A DNA stretch of 64,000 bases from Aphis gossypii (taxonomy: Eukaryota > Arthropoda > Insecta > Hemiptera > Aphididae), in contig NC_065531.1 of assembly GCF_020184175.1 (NCBI RefSeq), positions 11,801,213 to 11,865,212 on the forward strand, given 5' to 3'. Positions 38,801 to 51,020 of this stretch are shown here, one piece after another (within the stretch, counting starts at the first letter, position 1; every line of letters begins with the position of its first letter). The position numbers were made by a program, and so were the translations under genes. Below the pieces are notes generated by a model, which did not search any database, was not told where the DNA came from, and saw nothing but the letters and a program-made list of their open reading frames with translations.

Positions 38801-40126
38801 AAACAACTTGACTAAAATTTCAATAGAAAAATTATTAATAACATTCAATAATGTAACTTCTTAGTAAAAATGCAAGTCTATATTATTACATACCTTTTGC
38901 GAAGATCATCAATTATTTTATCTTTCCTTTGGATTTCACAACTAGCAGTTTTATATAATGATGTGATATTTTTAGATAACACCATATTAACAGATTTGAA
39001 ATGAGTATTTTCTTTTTCCAATTGTTGAATACGTTGTTTCAGTTCTCGATTATATGTTTTCAATTTTATAATTGAATCCTTCAACTATAAACATTAAATA
39101 ATATAATAACATGCATGTAGGTAAGTAGCAATTTAATAAATTGGGGGGAAAGGTAAGAGAGTTTAACTCTTTGACAAAAAAAAAAAGCTACAATTAATAA
39201 TATAAACAAAGGTAGGTATTATAAATATACCCAGTGTTTAAATTGGAAAAAACATAGAAAGAAAATGCAAAAGTATAAAAACGTATGTTATCAAAGATTT
39301 AAATTTCAAATTGAGTAAGATATAATTAGAATGGGTACACAAAAATTATTTTTAAAGTAAAGGAATCTGAGTATATCAATCAATAGAATACTAAATTATT
39401 GAAAACCCAAAAATTATCTAGAATACAAGTCTGCAGTGTTATTAATAATATTATAATGTTATAATGTTGTAATAGTATAAACCCATAATATAGTATATTA
39501 ATGAACTATAATTATGCATAATACCCCAATACTTCATAACTTCCATAATGTAATCTCATGCACAATCTTGTTAAAAATATTTTAAAATTGTACTCAATTT
39601 TAGATGAATATATGCATTCATAAAGTATTTAGATTATATTTCGAATAATTTTATGAAAAAGTATTTAAGAATAAATATAAATACTTGATATACATTTAAG
39701 TACTTTTGAATGTATATTTTAATGTTTTGCAGATTTTAATAGTATAATAATAGATGAATCAATGCACATTTAAAACATTTATAAGTTATAAAAAAAAACA
39801 AAAGTATTTAAAACACAAATATTAGAGTTGCATAAATTACCTACAGTTTTTTTTTTTTTTTATAGAGAATAAAACAAAAACGTTAAATGTATAATAATTC
39901 CACACTCGCCCTAGGGAAAAAAATTTATGTACACCACTAGTAAGTAGTAATTACAATTATCTACGGAACTTAAACTAATATACCTACTTACATTATCAAT
40001 TGTCTGATCATACTCAAAATGAGGAAGATCATCGTACAAGGACACTAAAGCCATTTTTCCATCAATATTAACTTCACAAATGCTGTGGAGTAGTTTTTTT
40101 TCTTCCTTATGATTTTTACTTTGCAT
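35868..40126 (-). CDS. FLASH: FLASH / CASP8AP2 homologue
   Basis: Three coding exons: 40,126-39,992, 39,084-38,894 and 38,811-35,868, joined in frame by consensus splice sites; about 1,089 residues from the first ATG, or 1,065 if the in-frame Met25 (MALVSLYDDLP) is used, which is equally plausible. The N-terminus matches FLASH: an LYDDL motif like the LYEEIL motif of the human protein, then a coiled coil ending in LSKNITSLYKTASCEIQRKD, parallel to human KKNISALIKTARVEINRKD. FLASH acts in the nucleus at histone locus bodies, where its N-terminal region binds Lsm11 of the U7 snRNP for histone pre-mRNA 3' processing. The remainder is Ser/Asn/Lys-rich, probably disordered, and contains about 3.3 tandem units of roughly 182-196 residues. 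No domain is recognised at the C-terminus (ends VKRRRTMNFGSADS). Identification rests on the N-terminal 110 residues. Confidence 0.8.
36110..37971 (-). repeat. In-frame tandem repeat inside FLASH
   Basis: Units begin at the phrase C[ND]LD[ST][LH]K. Unit 1 spans about 37,971-37,426 (546 bp), unit 2 about 37,425-36,880 (546 bp), unit 3 about 36,879-36,293 (about 587 bp), and a partial fourth unit runs to about 36,110. Units 1 and 2 are nearly identical. Each full unit contains two copies of a phrase of the form SINxEVEQ[VF]PIxR, so seven copies occur in all. Confidence 0.85.
38812..38893 (-). other. FLASH intron 2
   Basis: Donor CAAAAG|GTATGT and acceptor ATTTTAG|TCAAG bound an 82-base intron. 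The split codon AG|T encodes Ser and the frame continues without a stop into the large exon. Confidence 0.8.
39085..39991 (-). other. FLASH intron 1
   Basis: Donor GATAAT|GTAAGT and acceptor TTTATAG|TTGAAG bound a 907-base AT-rich phase-0 intron. Joining gives the continuous phrase QTIDNLKDSIIKLK. No element is recognised within it. Confidence 0.8.
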
Positions 40127-41000
40127 GACTTCATATAATTTAGGTATATCAAACTAATAACTATAATAATGATACTATAGCTCACATTTGAGTAAAGTAA
40201 AAAAAATATTATCACAAAAATAATTTAATACAAATTACTCTATCTGAGTCAATATTTTCACTAAGTAATTTAACTTGTAAACTGAAAAATATGTATTCAT
40301 TATTATGTATTGGTATAATAAAATAAAATATAAACCTATCTAATACAATAAAATTATATAGTTTATTATAATTACATAATTTACAAATTTAGTAGTTAAT
40401 ACAAGTTAATAATAACAACAACAACAACAACAAAAACAGAACATAACTGCATAAAATATGATAATATCAAAGGACAGTCTGTGATAATACCATTTGTGTT
40501 TGAGAGGGAAAGACGAAAAACCGCGCTCATATTTTAAGATCACGGACGTTCGTGTACAACATCAATCCACTTTGATAACGCATAGCTGATTTGGATTATG
40601 CATATTGAAGTAAGAAACGAAATAATGAATTATCATTGTGTTGATTTTTGAGAATCTTAAATACGTTAATAATGATTGACAATGGTAATTTCTCAAAGTT
40701 TTAAACTAAAAAAATTTAGATTTAATTTTAATTTCAGAACATTATGATCTGAATATAAAATAATATATATTTAGCATTTTGCTTTACACCACAGAGTAGA
40801 TGTATTTTGTGCGTACACTATCGATAATGCATTGATTGCATTGATATCGCGTCAATCATCACGAAAGACATGTGGATTTTAATTTTTCCATTTTTTGTCT
40901 GAATGTTTAACAATTAAAAACAATTTTAAAAGCAATTTTCTTTGCCATTTATATTCAGTTAGGGATTAAGTGCCTATTAATTATTTAAAGAACCTTAATC
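40127..41000. promoter_or_regulatory. Shared promoter region of FLASH and TMEM209
   Basis: The two genes are head-to-head with 874 bases between their start codons. The centre (about 40,490-40,870) is less AT-rich, with CGCG and ACGTTCGTG strings and no clear TATA box, as is common for paired housekeeping genes. An AAC repeat lies at 40,412-40,432. On the minus strand a 43-base segment (40,281-40,239) has an acceptor TTTTTCAG and donor-like GTAATT and may be a FLASH leader exon. Bidirectional promoter activity is inference from arrangement. Confidence 0.45.
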
Positions 41001-44000
41001 ATGAGGTATGTAAAAAAGTATTACTGTATAATTTGTTATTCATTCACTTAACTCGTTTTATAGGACTCCGCCAGAATTTCAATCAAAAAAATCAATTAAA
41101 AAGGATTTAGTGAAAGACGCCATTCAGTTAACGATTACTGTTAATCGAATGAAACAACACTTTATTTGGGGAACTGTTAATGTCATCCTATTGTCTATGC
41201 TCACTTATGATTTGTAAGTTATTATTTTACATCGTTTTATACTTGGTTAGGATTAAATTGTTAATTGTTTTTATGTATTTAAAATAACATAAATCATAAT
41301 ATTAATTGAATTTTTTTTGAAAGATAAAAATGTATAATTGAAAATACTTTTGTTTCCAGATTGGCTTTGCCATATTCTTGGTATACTCCATGGTGGAGAT
41401 TTGTTGAATCAGTGTCATCAGTTGTCATATTGTTAAGTCTTTTATATCATTTATTGTCCCTTGCAAAATTATGGATAACCACCAACACTTTACACTTGTC
41501 GCCAGAACACTTCCAGACACTTGGCTTATCCAACTGTATGCATACAACTGAATTTATGTGATATTGTTATTAAAATATACATTCTTATTTATTTTAGCTT
41601 ATATAAAAGTAAAATCACCTGATACTTCATCAAGTATATTAACACCTCCTGCAACTACAAGTACACCAATTAACTGGATATCTAACAAATGGAACAATCA
41701 AAAGTTTCATATTACACCTAGTGAGTTACTGTTTCTAAAATAAATAAATAATATAATTTTTATGATTTATTTTAATATATTTTTTTAAATGAGTATGCTT
41801 AACAAAAAAAAATGTGTTCTAATGAGTTTAAAATGAAAAAAAAATAACCATTTATAAAATAAAGATATATTTAATTCCATATTTTTGCATAATTATGTAC
41901 TTTTCGATTTTTTGGCTTGTTACTTTGTCACAAATTTAATTTTATTTAGTAATATTACATTTTTTTATTTTGTTTTATATAAATTTTATGTTCTTTAATT
42001 TTTCTAAATTAAAATAAACATTAAAAGGACTACACCCATGTTTGTTGTCTCAGTCTTATACATTTACAACATGTCAATTTTTTTTTAGTAGAATCAATTT
42101 TGGGTATTTAGCTTTAATATTAGAGTAAAATGACTTATTATCAAACTTAAAGGTATAAACATTATCTGTGTTCTCTTCAGTTTTTTATGATGTATCAATT
42201 GTTAAGCAAATAATGAGTTAATAAAATATTAATATTTTAAAATTCTCATAATTAACTGCAAAATTAAAGTATCATAAAAAAACCATGAGAAAACAGATAA
42301 TGTTCTTACTTTTAAGTTTGGTAATAGGTTATCTTTCTCTAATATTTAAGCTAAGTACACAAAATTGGTTCTACTAAACAAAAATTTGACATGTGTATGT
42401 TTGTAAGCTGTTAACAACTCTTACTACTGTGACTTCCTTTTAAGTTGAAATATAGTCAGTATTCACTTACAACTTCTGCTAGCACCAGGAATATTACGCT
42501 TATAACATAGTTTTTTTTAATAAAAATGATTTCATCGTGTGCCTAATATCAAGTATTTTTAATTAATTGGAACACAAGTTTTGAGTTACTGATAATTAGA
42601 TTTTTTTAATCATTTAATATTTATAGACAATTTTGGACCAGAGAAACAAAATAGAAGTGCAACTAAGTATATGACCAGTTCAAATGACGAAACCATAGAA
42701 GATTTATCTACTTTAGAACAATACTTAAAAGACTATGACAACAAAAATAGCATTTCTTTCACTGGTAATGTTTTATTTTAATTCATGGCTTTTAATATAA
42801 ATCAATCAATGTTGTAATTTTTTTTTAACTGAACAATTACATTTGTTAAAAGACCATTTTACATGGTTTGATATACACAAGATGTTTGAATCTACATTAT
42901 TTAAGTTCGCTCATGACTATTTTATTTTTAACAATAGTTAAATTTATCAAAAATATAAAATCAAATTATAAATATTTTAAGATCATTATATTTTTATACC
43001 AATTATTTACTAAAAATAATAAATACATTTATATACGTAAATTAAATTATACTTCTAGAACGTGATTCTGAACAGAGAAGCATGTCTATGTGGGAACGTT
43101 CTGGTTGTTCAAATACATCTGTTTCTTCAATGCTACAAAATTCTATTTATCAAGTAGCATCATCACGTAAGTTGGTAAAATACAGATTATATTTAAGCTT
43201 AAATGTCTTAATTTTTTTTTATATTAGCTGAACAATCAAAATCTGAACTTAATGAAAGTACTTCTACTGTTGCTATGGCTTCAGAAGTATGGCGCAAGTT
43301 TAAAGTCGATAATAATAAAGTTGAAAGATGGTCTGTTAATTTGAGAACTGTAAGTTGAATTCTTATTTAATATTAATTAAATTAAGTTTTGATAGAATAT
43401 TTGATTTTTTTAGTGGATTTCACAAACAATTATTTCTCCATTGGTAAAAGAAATTGAAAATGTTGATCGAGCGTTATACAACCAAGGATTTGTTGATGTA
43501 TCAATAGGAAATGTTGGTTTAGAAAGACTAAAAAAAACTACACATACAATACAGGCTGCTCAAACTATTCCTAATTTACAGTTTATTATTCCGTATCTTG
43601 AAGTATCTTCAAATCAAGAATATATAGTTCAACGCATAAGAGGTAAATAAATAAAAAATAATGTGGAGTATACTGGTAATAGAAGTAAATTGTATCTCAA
43701 CCAAAACGCATCATAGTTGATACATCCCTCGCCTTTTTGACTTGCCAACAATACATTACTAACGGTCAACATCAGTCATTGAAAATAGTTAACTTCTTTT
43801 ATGAGTTATTGATTTATGTATACAATATACATGTATTTTATGTTTTACATTCTTAAAAAAAAAAAAAAAAACTGAATGAATGCCATTTTATCCATGTTTC
43901 TTTGTTCAAAATGTTAAATGGCCATTACTTTACTACACTTTTTTGTCTATAAAATAAACTATATACTTCATATACTACAGTGATTTCTATATGCAATCAT

Positions 44001-45037
44001 ACAAAATATCTTATCTTTCATTATGATAGATTAAGAAATTTCTATTTTTTTAAATATAAATGTTTCGTATGTATACAACACAAACATAAACATTTCCTAA
44101 TGTTATTACATACTGTTTTTATATACATTTTTAAGATAATGAAATAACAAGAGACAATGTCTTCAGTAGCAAATCTTATTAAGAATAATTAAAATTATTC
44201 TTAATAATCATTACAAATTTATATTTGAATATTAACATATTCTTCATCACGTCAATAAATGATGCGATGGTATATTTTCAAGGGTTTTTTTTTTTTTTTT
44301 GGTCGTAGGGAGAACATAAACCTTTTCACTTGTACCCAATTAATTATAATAATTTTAAAAGAGTATTTTATTTATAATTTTTTTATTTCAGAATTAGCCA
44401 AAGGTCCTTGTTTAACCGAATATCGGTGGAATTCTGGTGGAACATTTAAAGGAAAAGAATGGAATAGTGAATTACCATCTGACGCAGTTGTAAGGATTAT
44501 TTTGTGAAAATGTGTAACTAACATTGATTAACTTAATTTATTAATATAAAATTATTTTATTTGTTTTTAGTTAGTGATGCATTTATTAGCTACATACTTA
44601 GATTCTCAGTTATCCCCATTAACACGTCTTAAGGGAAAAAACCCATTTTCTGTTCAACATCTGATTAAATATCCGGAAAAATTAAAATCTGATAATAAAC
44701 AAGCGGTCATTTTTCAACAATCTAATATTCCACCTCATTACAGTTTAAAAATTGGTAAAGAAACACATAATTTTCCAAAGGTAATACATTTTACTCATTT
44801 TATTAATACAATATATTATTAATATACACAGTTTATGATTGATTTGATAATAATGATACAATATAAAAAGTAAAATAAAAGACATTTTATAGATTTTTAA
44901 TTTTGTTTCAGGGTCGTAATAATTTTTTCTTTACGGTTTTATTGTTCCTACATCACATTAAAACGACTGAAAATGGATTGTTAGAAAGTGTCAACCTTGG
45001 AAAAACTGGAGTAAATATGCTCTGGATTATAGAATAA
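41001..45037 (+). CDS. TMEM209: Transmembrane protein 209 homologue
   Basis: Eleven coding exons joined in frame (494 residues): 41,001-41,005; 41,064-41,213; 41,360-41,535; 41,598-41,720; 42,627-42,764; 43,059-43,166; 43,228-43,349; 43,414-43,642; 44,392-44,489; 44,571-44,780; 44,912-45,037. The protein matches TMEM209 along its length: two N-terminal membrane segments (about residues 33-52 and 66-86), a SPEHFQTLGLS phrase like SPGQQTLLGLK of the human protein, a low-complexity linker, then the conserved C-terminal region with EYRWNSGGTFKGKEW, YLDSQL, PPHYSL and the closing HHIKTTENGLLESVNLG. Human TMEM209 is 561 residues, so the linker is shorter here. The known human protein is a nuclear-envelope protein that associates with nucleoporin NUP205. 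Every junction has GT-AG sites. Exon 1 supplies only ATGAG. Confidence 0.93.
42025..42439. mobile_element. Small TTAA-flanked inverted-repeat transposon in TMEM209 intron 4
   Basis: The ends are inverted (AAGGACTACAC on the left; AAGGAAGTCACA when the right end is reverse-complemented) and each abuts TTAA (42,021-42,024 and 42,440-42,443). Subterminal blocks also pair: ACATGTCAATTTTTTTTTAG near 42,070 and its inverted counterpart near 42,380. It shares blocks with the element at 33,808-34,005. No coding capacity. Confidence 0.6.
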
Positions 45038-45108
45038 GTTTAATTGTATTGTTAATTTATTTTTTTAAATGCTTGTAAGTTGTAATATACTTAATTAAAT
45101 ATTTCTCA

Positions 45109-45897
45109 TCAAAATGTTACAGTTCTTTTTAAATCTCTTAGCCACGATAAACCTTTGTCAGTATCGTCTTTAGGGGTGTATTCTAAACCGATCCATTCAT
45201 CATACTTAAGTTCTTCTAATAGTTGAAAAATATAATTGTAATCTATTTCACCTGGAGTATTTGGTTCATTACGTGCAGGAACTTGAGCTAATTGAATATG
45301 TCCTACATAAGGTAGTAAGCTCTTAATGTTATTTGTAAGGTCTCCTTTGATCTGTTGCAAATGAAATATATCTAGTTGTAGCTTCAAGTTAGGGCTATTA
45401 ATTTTTTTCAAAACATCAATTGCTCGTTCATATGAATTTAAATAATATCCTGGAGCTGAATATTTATTGATAGGTTCAATTACACCCATAATGCCTTTAG
45501 TTTCAAAGATTTGCGCAGCATAAGTTAAATTCTTTTCATAAGTCTGATGATTAACTTCTGTTGGTTGAACAACTATGCCTGCCATTACATGGATCTTGGA
45601 ACAGTTTAAAGCTTTTGCATAAGATATAGCCAAATCAATAGACGAACGAAAACTATCCTCCATATTTGGAATTGCAGCAAATCCTAGTTCATTGGGTTCG
45701 CCCCTAGGCGCATTTATCAAAATCTGTTGCACATTGGCATCCGTTTTCGCTTGCACTACTTTCTCTAAAGGATCCGAGTATGGAAATGCACACTCTACAG
45801 AAGTAAATCCAGATTTAGCCGCCAGACTGTACCTCTCTAAAAGACAATTTGCTTCTTGGTACATAAACGATAAATTGGCACAAAACTTCAAATTCAT
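45109..45897 (-). CDS. Hyi: Putative hydroxypyruvate isomerase
   Basis: 262-residue single-exon enzyme of the Hyi family (TIM barrel). The family interconverts hydroxypyruvate and tartronate semialdehyde; the physiological role of the animal homologue is not well established. Family landmarks: opening MNLKFCANLSFMYQE, the GFTSVECAFPY phrase (30-40), EPINKYSAPGYYLNS (141-155), LQLDIFHLQQ (173-182), GHIQLAQVP (199-207) and WIGLEYTP (235-242). The expected metal-binding and catalytic residues are present at Glu141, Asp176, Gln202 and Glu239. No signal peptide or membrane segment. Length is standard and no frame break is visible. A minus-sense AATAAA at 45,056-45,061 probably ends its transcript, inside the 3' flank of TMEM209. 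Confidence 0.92.
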   Translation of the reverse strand: MNLKFCANLSFMYQEANCLLERYSLAAKSGFTSVECAFPYSDPLEKVVQAKTDANVQQILINAPRGEPNELGFAAIPNMEDSFRSSIDLAISYAKALNCSKIHVMAGIVVQPTEVNHQTYEKNLTYAAQIFETKGIMGVIEPINKYSAPGYYLNSYERAIDVLKKINSPNLKLQLDIFHLQQIKGDLTNNIKSLLPYVGHIQLAQVPARNEPNTPGEIDYNYIFQLLEELKYDEWIGLEYTPKDDTDKGLSWLRDLKRTVTF

Positions 45898-46912
45898 ATT
45901 GATTATTTTATTATGTCAAATAAAACTTGTGTGAGAATTAATGTTCTGTGAACACTTCAACCGAACTAAACCTCACCTCTGAGATTGCAGGCTCGTTCAA
46001 AAACGAAATCTTCGACTCTAACGGATTTAAGCGTACGAAAATCGCTTATCGCCGACTATATCGTAAGTACTAATTACAGTGTAATACGGTTTTCTGTATA
46101 CCTATTCAACGACAGTGTAAATGCTTGAAACTTCGAAAATCGAACGATAGCAAATAATAATGGTAAGTTAAATAATACCGTAAAGGCGTAAACAAGTCGG
46201 GTGCGAATCGAGTTTGAACTTTCGACTCACAAGGCGGGTGCGGCGTATCGTCGTGAAAACTTTGATTACATTTTATCACAAGGTCGAAAATACTTTTCAA
46301 AGACGATCGTATTTGTCGTGCGTACGACCTCTTTGCGTTTCATCGCACCCCTTTTTTTTTTTTGGTCGCTCCACCCACAAAATATCACTCGAAATAGTCC
46401 AAAATCCAATTCGCGTGCACAACAATACAACACACTTTAATCACAGATTACAATAGGTATAGGTATAATAGGACAGGTCTGTGGTGTACGACAACAGCAA
46501 AATACTGGAACTGGATACGTTTAGACCTATTTAATCTTTGTATTCGATGTCCGTGCGTCGCGTCCGTCACTTGAGTACTTCGCCAATTCAGCGGCACTAC
46601 GACGGCCGACGGTGATCAGTGATCATCAGTGTCTCACGTAGTCGTATCCAGTCAGTCTGCACCTTGCTCAAATGATCGTCATTAAGTCGCGATCTTGAAC
46701 ACCACTCGTTAATACTCCTCTAATCGTAATTATTATTAATTTTATTATCGTTTTTTAACGAGACATGAATACATTTTTTTTACTGTCCGTTTACGTCCAT
46801 TAACCACTTAAATAACCGTCGTTAGCCATCTCGGTCGAACGAATTTATAATTGTCGAATTATACTGAATCAGTGTTAACCTTTGCACTCGCCGTTTAAAC
46901 GTCGTCTCCGTC
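45898..46912. promoter_or_regulatory. Divergent promoter region of Hyi and the Shisa-like gene
   Basis: About 1 kb between the head-to-head start codons. Less AT-rich than the surrounding DNA, with CG-containing strings throughout. Overlapping ORFs on both strands at 46,106-46,456 show no family resemblance. Donor-like strings at about 46,065 and 46,165 (plus) are unassigned. Shared regulation is inference from the layout. Confidence 0.4.
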
Positions 46913-49900
46913 ATGAGTGCCGTTAAAAAGATTGTGTCGGTGGTCGCGTATCTCGTAATATTGGTGACGTTAGTTCAATGTAAGTCTTAACTCGCAGTAG
47001 ACCTATTGGAATCGTTGTCGTGACGTGTCTAACGAAAATCTTTCTGTTTTCAGGCGAAAACTGTACGGTAAAGAAAACTACGAACGGAACTTTTATAAGA
47101 GAACGTCTGATGACTTGCCCATCGTCGGAGTCGGCAAAAGACGCAAAGTTTTGCTGCTACGACAAGTACGACAGCGTCGATTGCTGCAACGGTGCTGACC
47201 ATTTACGTCATATGTAAATAATCATTTTATTATTTATTCGTATAAAGATACGGTTTTCGAGCTTAGACTACCTAGTGTCGACTTAAAAACTGTACTTTTA
47301 GATATTATGTACCTAACGAAAACTATACGTTTATGAATATAGAATATTATATGATTCGATATACCTATTAATGTACTTATTCGTTTTTAAATTTGTTTTA
47401 GAATTCTAAAATATTTGCCAGACCTGTTAACACTTCTGATCGTAATTGTTGGCCTGATATTGACGTGTTGTATTATTTGTATTTGTATTCCATGTTATTG
47501 CATCATGAGTCGTCGTCGCCCGGCTTACAGTACGTATAAAATCATAAGATATTGTAGTTAACTGCATGGTCGGTTTAAGGTGTAAGTTATGTAAGCAAAA
47601 TTTTAAGGATATGTTTAAATCTTTACCTTGTGTAAAAATCACTAGGCCTGGCACTATGGTTATAAATTATAATTAATAATGAGTTATATTTATTTAAATT
47701 TTATGTTGGTTTTATAGGGAAATACCAAATATATTTTAAGAAAAATGAATTTTTTTTTTATCCTCAGGAATATCAATATTTTAAAAAATAAGCATAAATA
47801 TTTAAAATATTGAAATCATAAGATATAATTGTTTTACTATTTATTAATACACAGAAGAGCATTTATTTAGTAATACTATGTAGGTTAAAATTCCATTTCA
47901 TATAATTGTTTTGTTTTGTATGATTCACCTGTGACTCATACGCTACAATTCGCAACTATTGATATTAAACATATAAATATGGCATTCCTATCTTCACTAA
48001 ACTTATATTTAAGGCTATCATTATGGAGATAAAAATGATCCATACATTTTCTATCATATTTACAATACTTCATAATACTGTTTTTAGTTATTAACTCCAA
48101 AAAAACATACTATGGATTTTTGAAATGTAAATTATTTTTAATATCATTAAAATCGTAATAGTAATTTAATATTTAAGTATTAGTATATTATATTATGTCT
48201 AATGAATTATTCTTACTCATTTCTAAAATATATTTCACAACTTCCCATCCACCCACCACCACTTTTTTTTTTTTGTGACGCAGCAGCATCATATAAACCT
48301 CCTTCACGCCGCCACTGCTGCCAAATTAACAATAATTACCAATTTACCACTTCAGCATGCTTAGGTGCAGTGGCGTAGCTAAGCACTTTTACTTGGGTAG
48401 ACGCGATATTTTAATGTAAGGGTAATCAATGAATATTTTTATTAAATAAAAAGGTAACAGAGTGTCGTATATTATGTGAATTTATTTTAAATTTTAAAAC
48501 TAATATTACCTATCTATAGTAGTCATATAGACTACACATTACGATATAAAACATTTATGCCTATCAGGCCTACTCGTTGGCTACACCACTGCTTAGATTT
48601 CTTAGAAAAGGAAATGAGGCTTTAGCCATGAATTTATAATGCTTAAATAATATAAATTAGTACAGTCTATGGACACAGTATAGTATATATCATTTAGTAC
48701 CTAATATGGCTTATGTATGTAACACAGTTTTATACATAGTGTATGTTTATATTATAACTTGGTTATCAGTTTTAAATATTATGGTTTATTCAAGATAAAT
48801 TACATTTTTATGAACCAATAATGAATAGGTAGGTATGAATAATAAAATCTAAATGAATTGTTTCTTCTTAATTGTTATATGAGTATTTTTTCATGAAAAT
48901 ATAAGGTTTATTATTTTCTTTTCAAAGAATTCATTGGTAATACTGGTCAATATGAATTACAGTTTATACTATTACTATATATATATATATTTATTGTGTT
49001 AAATAAAATATAAGTACCTATTTATTAGTTAATGATATCACTGATTAGTTATTTTATAAAAAAAAAAATGTTTTAACCTACCTGTGTAGATATTGAACTA
49101 AAATGTATACTATTTTTATCTACTAAATGATAAAGAAATCAGAACTAATACTAGGATTATGATTATATCTGTGTATTAATTCTTAGCTAGAACAATAGTT
49201 TGTGTTTATACCTAAAAAAAAAGATAAATTATTCATTTTTATATTCTTTGTCTGATGCCATAAAATATTCTCCATACTTAAATTATAAAATATGTATTCA
49301 TAATTTTTCAATAATAATCTTTTAATAACCAATAGTATTATTAGTACTTTTACTGGTGTTTACATCAGCTTAATTGTATAAAAATTTTACAAAATTAGAA
49401 AACTTCCTCATTCCTCTCAAAACTTAAATTTTAATATTTTATAATTTAGCCAATTTAGGCATAACTAAAAGTGATATATAAGTACATAATGTATTTGCAA
49501 ACATAGTCTTACTGTATACTTTTTGCAATTATTATAGAAATAGTTTTTTATTTGTGTGAACTGGTAATTTTAATCTTATAAATTATAATTTAGTGTAAAA
49601 AAATAATGTTATGAAGATTTGTTAAACAAAATCACAGAAAACCAATATTTTGCATATTACTCTACATATTTTAATATATTATTGTCCTTTAGTTTTTGCA
49701 ATATTAATAAAATAACCAAAAGATATAATAGTTCATTTTTTTTAAGATAGCCTATTAAAATATTTTGGGTAACCCTAAAATAATTAATTAAAATTGTTCT
49801 GCTCAAATGTAGCCAATTCTGTCCCAAATTTAACCATCATTAATTTGTTTTCTTTGTATGTTTGTAAAGTAGTCTATAATAATTTATTTAACTTCCAAAT

Positions 49901-51020
49901 TCAGGAGTATAGGTTTTCAATTTTTATGATCGTTTCTATTTAAACCCACATATTTTTGTTATGTATGTTACATCATAATAAATTATTATTATAAATACTG
50001 GTTCATAAATCATTGTACATCTGTAATTATTAAAGCCAAGTGGTAAATTGAACTCAATTTATCATTTGAACCTACACATAATGTGATATAAAAGCTAATA
50101 AATAAAAAATCTGCTTATAGAATACCTATTTTTTTTTTACTCTAAATTTATCTTTATTTTATTATACTTATTAATTCAAACAAAAGTATGCAAAACATAA
50201 TCATTTAGATTATATTATTATATGAAGCACTTACCAGTTTTAAATTTAGAATTAAAAGTGTTTAATCGATATATTAATACTCAATTTATACTTTAAGATA
50301 TGACAAAAATATATGTCTAAAAATAATAAATTTTATATTATTAATTTCATTAATGTAGAGTAGAAAAAAATTAATTTATTATGTATTTTGAATGTTTTAT
50401 ATTTTGTTTTAAATAGAAGATTCAAACGATAATGCAAATATGGTTGCTGCCGTTTCTTTGCCCAATGAATCTCAAGAACAAAATATACCAAAAAAAGAAG
50501 TTACTCATCATTTACCACCAGGAGCTTATCCTGTTTATCCTCAATTTATGGGTTTGTGTACTTTGGATTTGTTTTGCTTAAAATAATTCAGGATCTAATA
50601 TTATATTCATGTTATGTGTAATTTGTTTGTATAAAAACTTTCTATCAATATTTTACTTTATTTAATCTATCATTGGACCCTTTTTGAATTCTTTCTAATA
50701 ATTCATTTATCTCAATAAATAATAAAAAAAAAAAAACATAATACATTTTTTGTAGAAAACTTTAATTTCTTCGATATTCTTAATTGGTAACTCAATCTTA
50801 ATAAAGTTGAATAATCCTTTTACCAATAATATAATGTTAAAGTTAAAATAGGTTAATTGATAATTTTAATATTTATTTGGTACAATTAATACATGAAAAT
50901 AATATTTGGGTTCCTTTTACACATAATAATTGTTGATATTGTTTATATTTCTTATTTATTTGAATTTAAATAATTATTTCAGGAATGCAACCATTAAAAT
51001 CGACTGAAGTAAATTGTTAA
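46913..51020 (+). CDS. Shisa-like single-pass membrane protein
   Basis: Five coding exons joined in frame (175 residues): 46,913-46,979; 47,054-47,213; 47,402-47,529; 50,417-50,551; 50,983-51,020. The N-terminus is a signal peptide ending near LVTLVQC. A short cysteine-rich ectodomain follows, with the spacing ENC...MTCP...FCCYDK...DCCNG, which fits the Shisa (STMC6-type) signature of CP, FCC and CC. A transmembrane helix (about 82-104) runs into a cysteine-rich juxtamembrane stretch (CIICICIPCYC) and an RRR stop-transfer. The cytoplasmic tail is Pro/Tyr-containing (HHLPPGAYPVYPQ), as in Shisa and WBP1/VOPP1 relatives. Vertebrate Shisa proteins act in ER or Golgi trafficking and receptor maturation; the insect role is unknown. 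All junctions are GT-AG. Intron 3 is 2.9 kb and contains a transposon remnant. Confidence 0.82.
48368..48591. mobile_element. hAT-type MITE in the Shisa-like gene intron 3
   Basis: Termini CAGTGGCGTAGCTAA and, at the right end, TTGGCTACACCACTG are inverted with few mismatches. The CAGTGGCG start is typical of hAT elements. Flanking octamers CTTAGGTG and CTTAGATT agree at six of eight positions, consistent with an aged 8-bp target duplication. 224 bp, no coding capacity. Confidence 0.75.
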
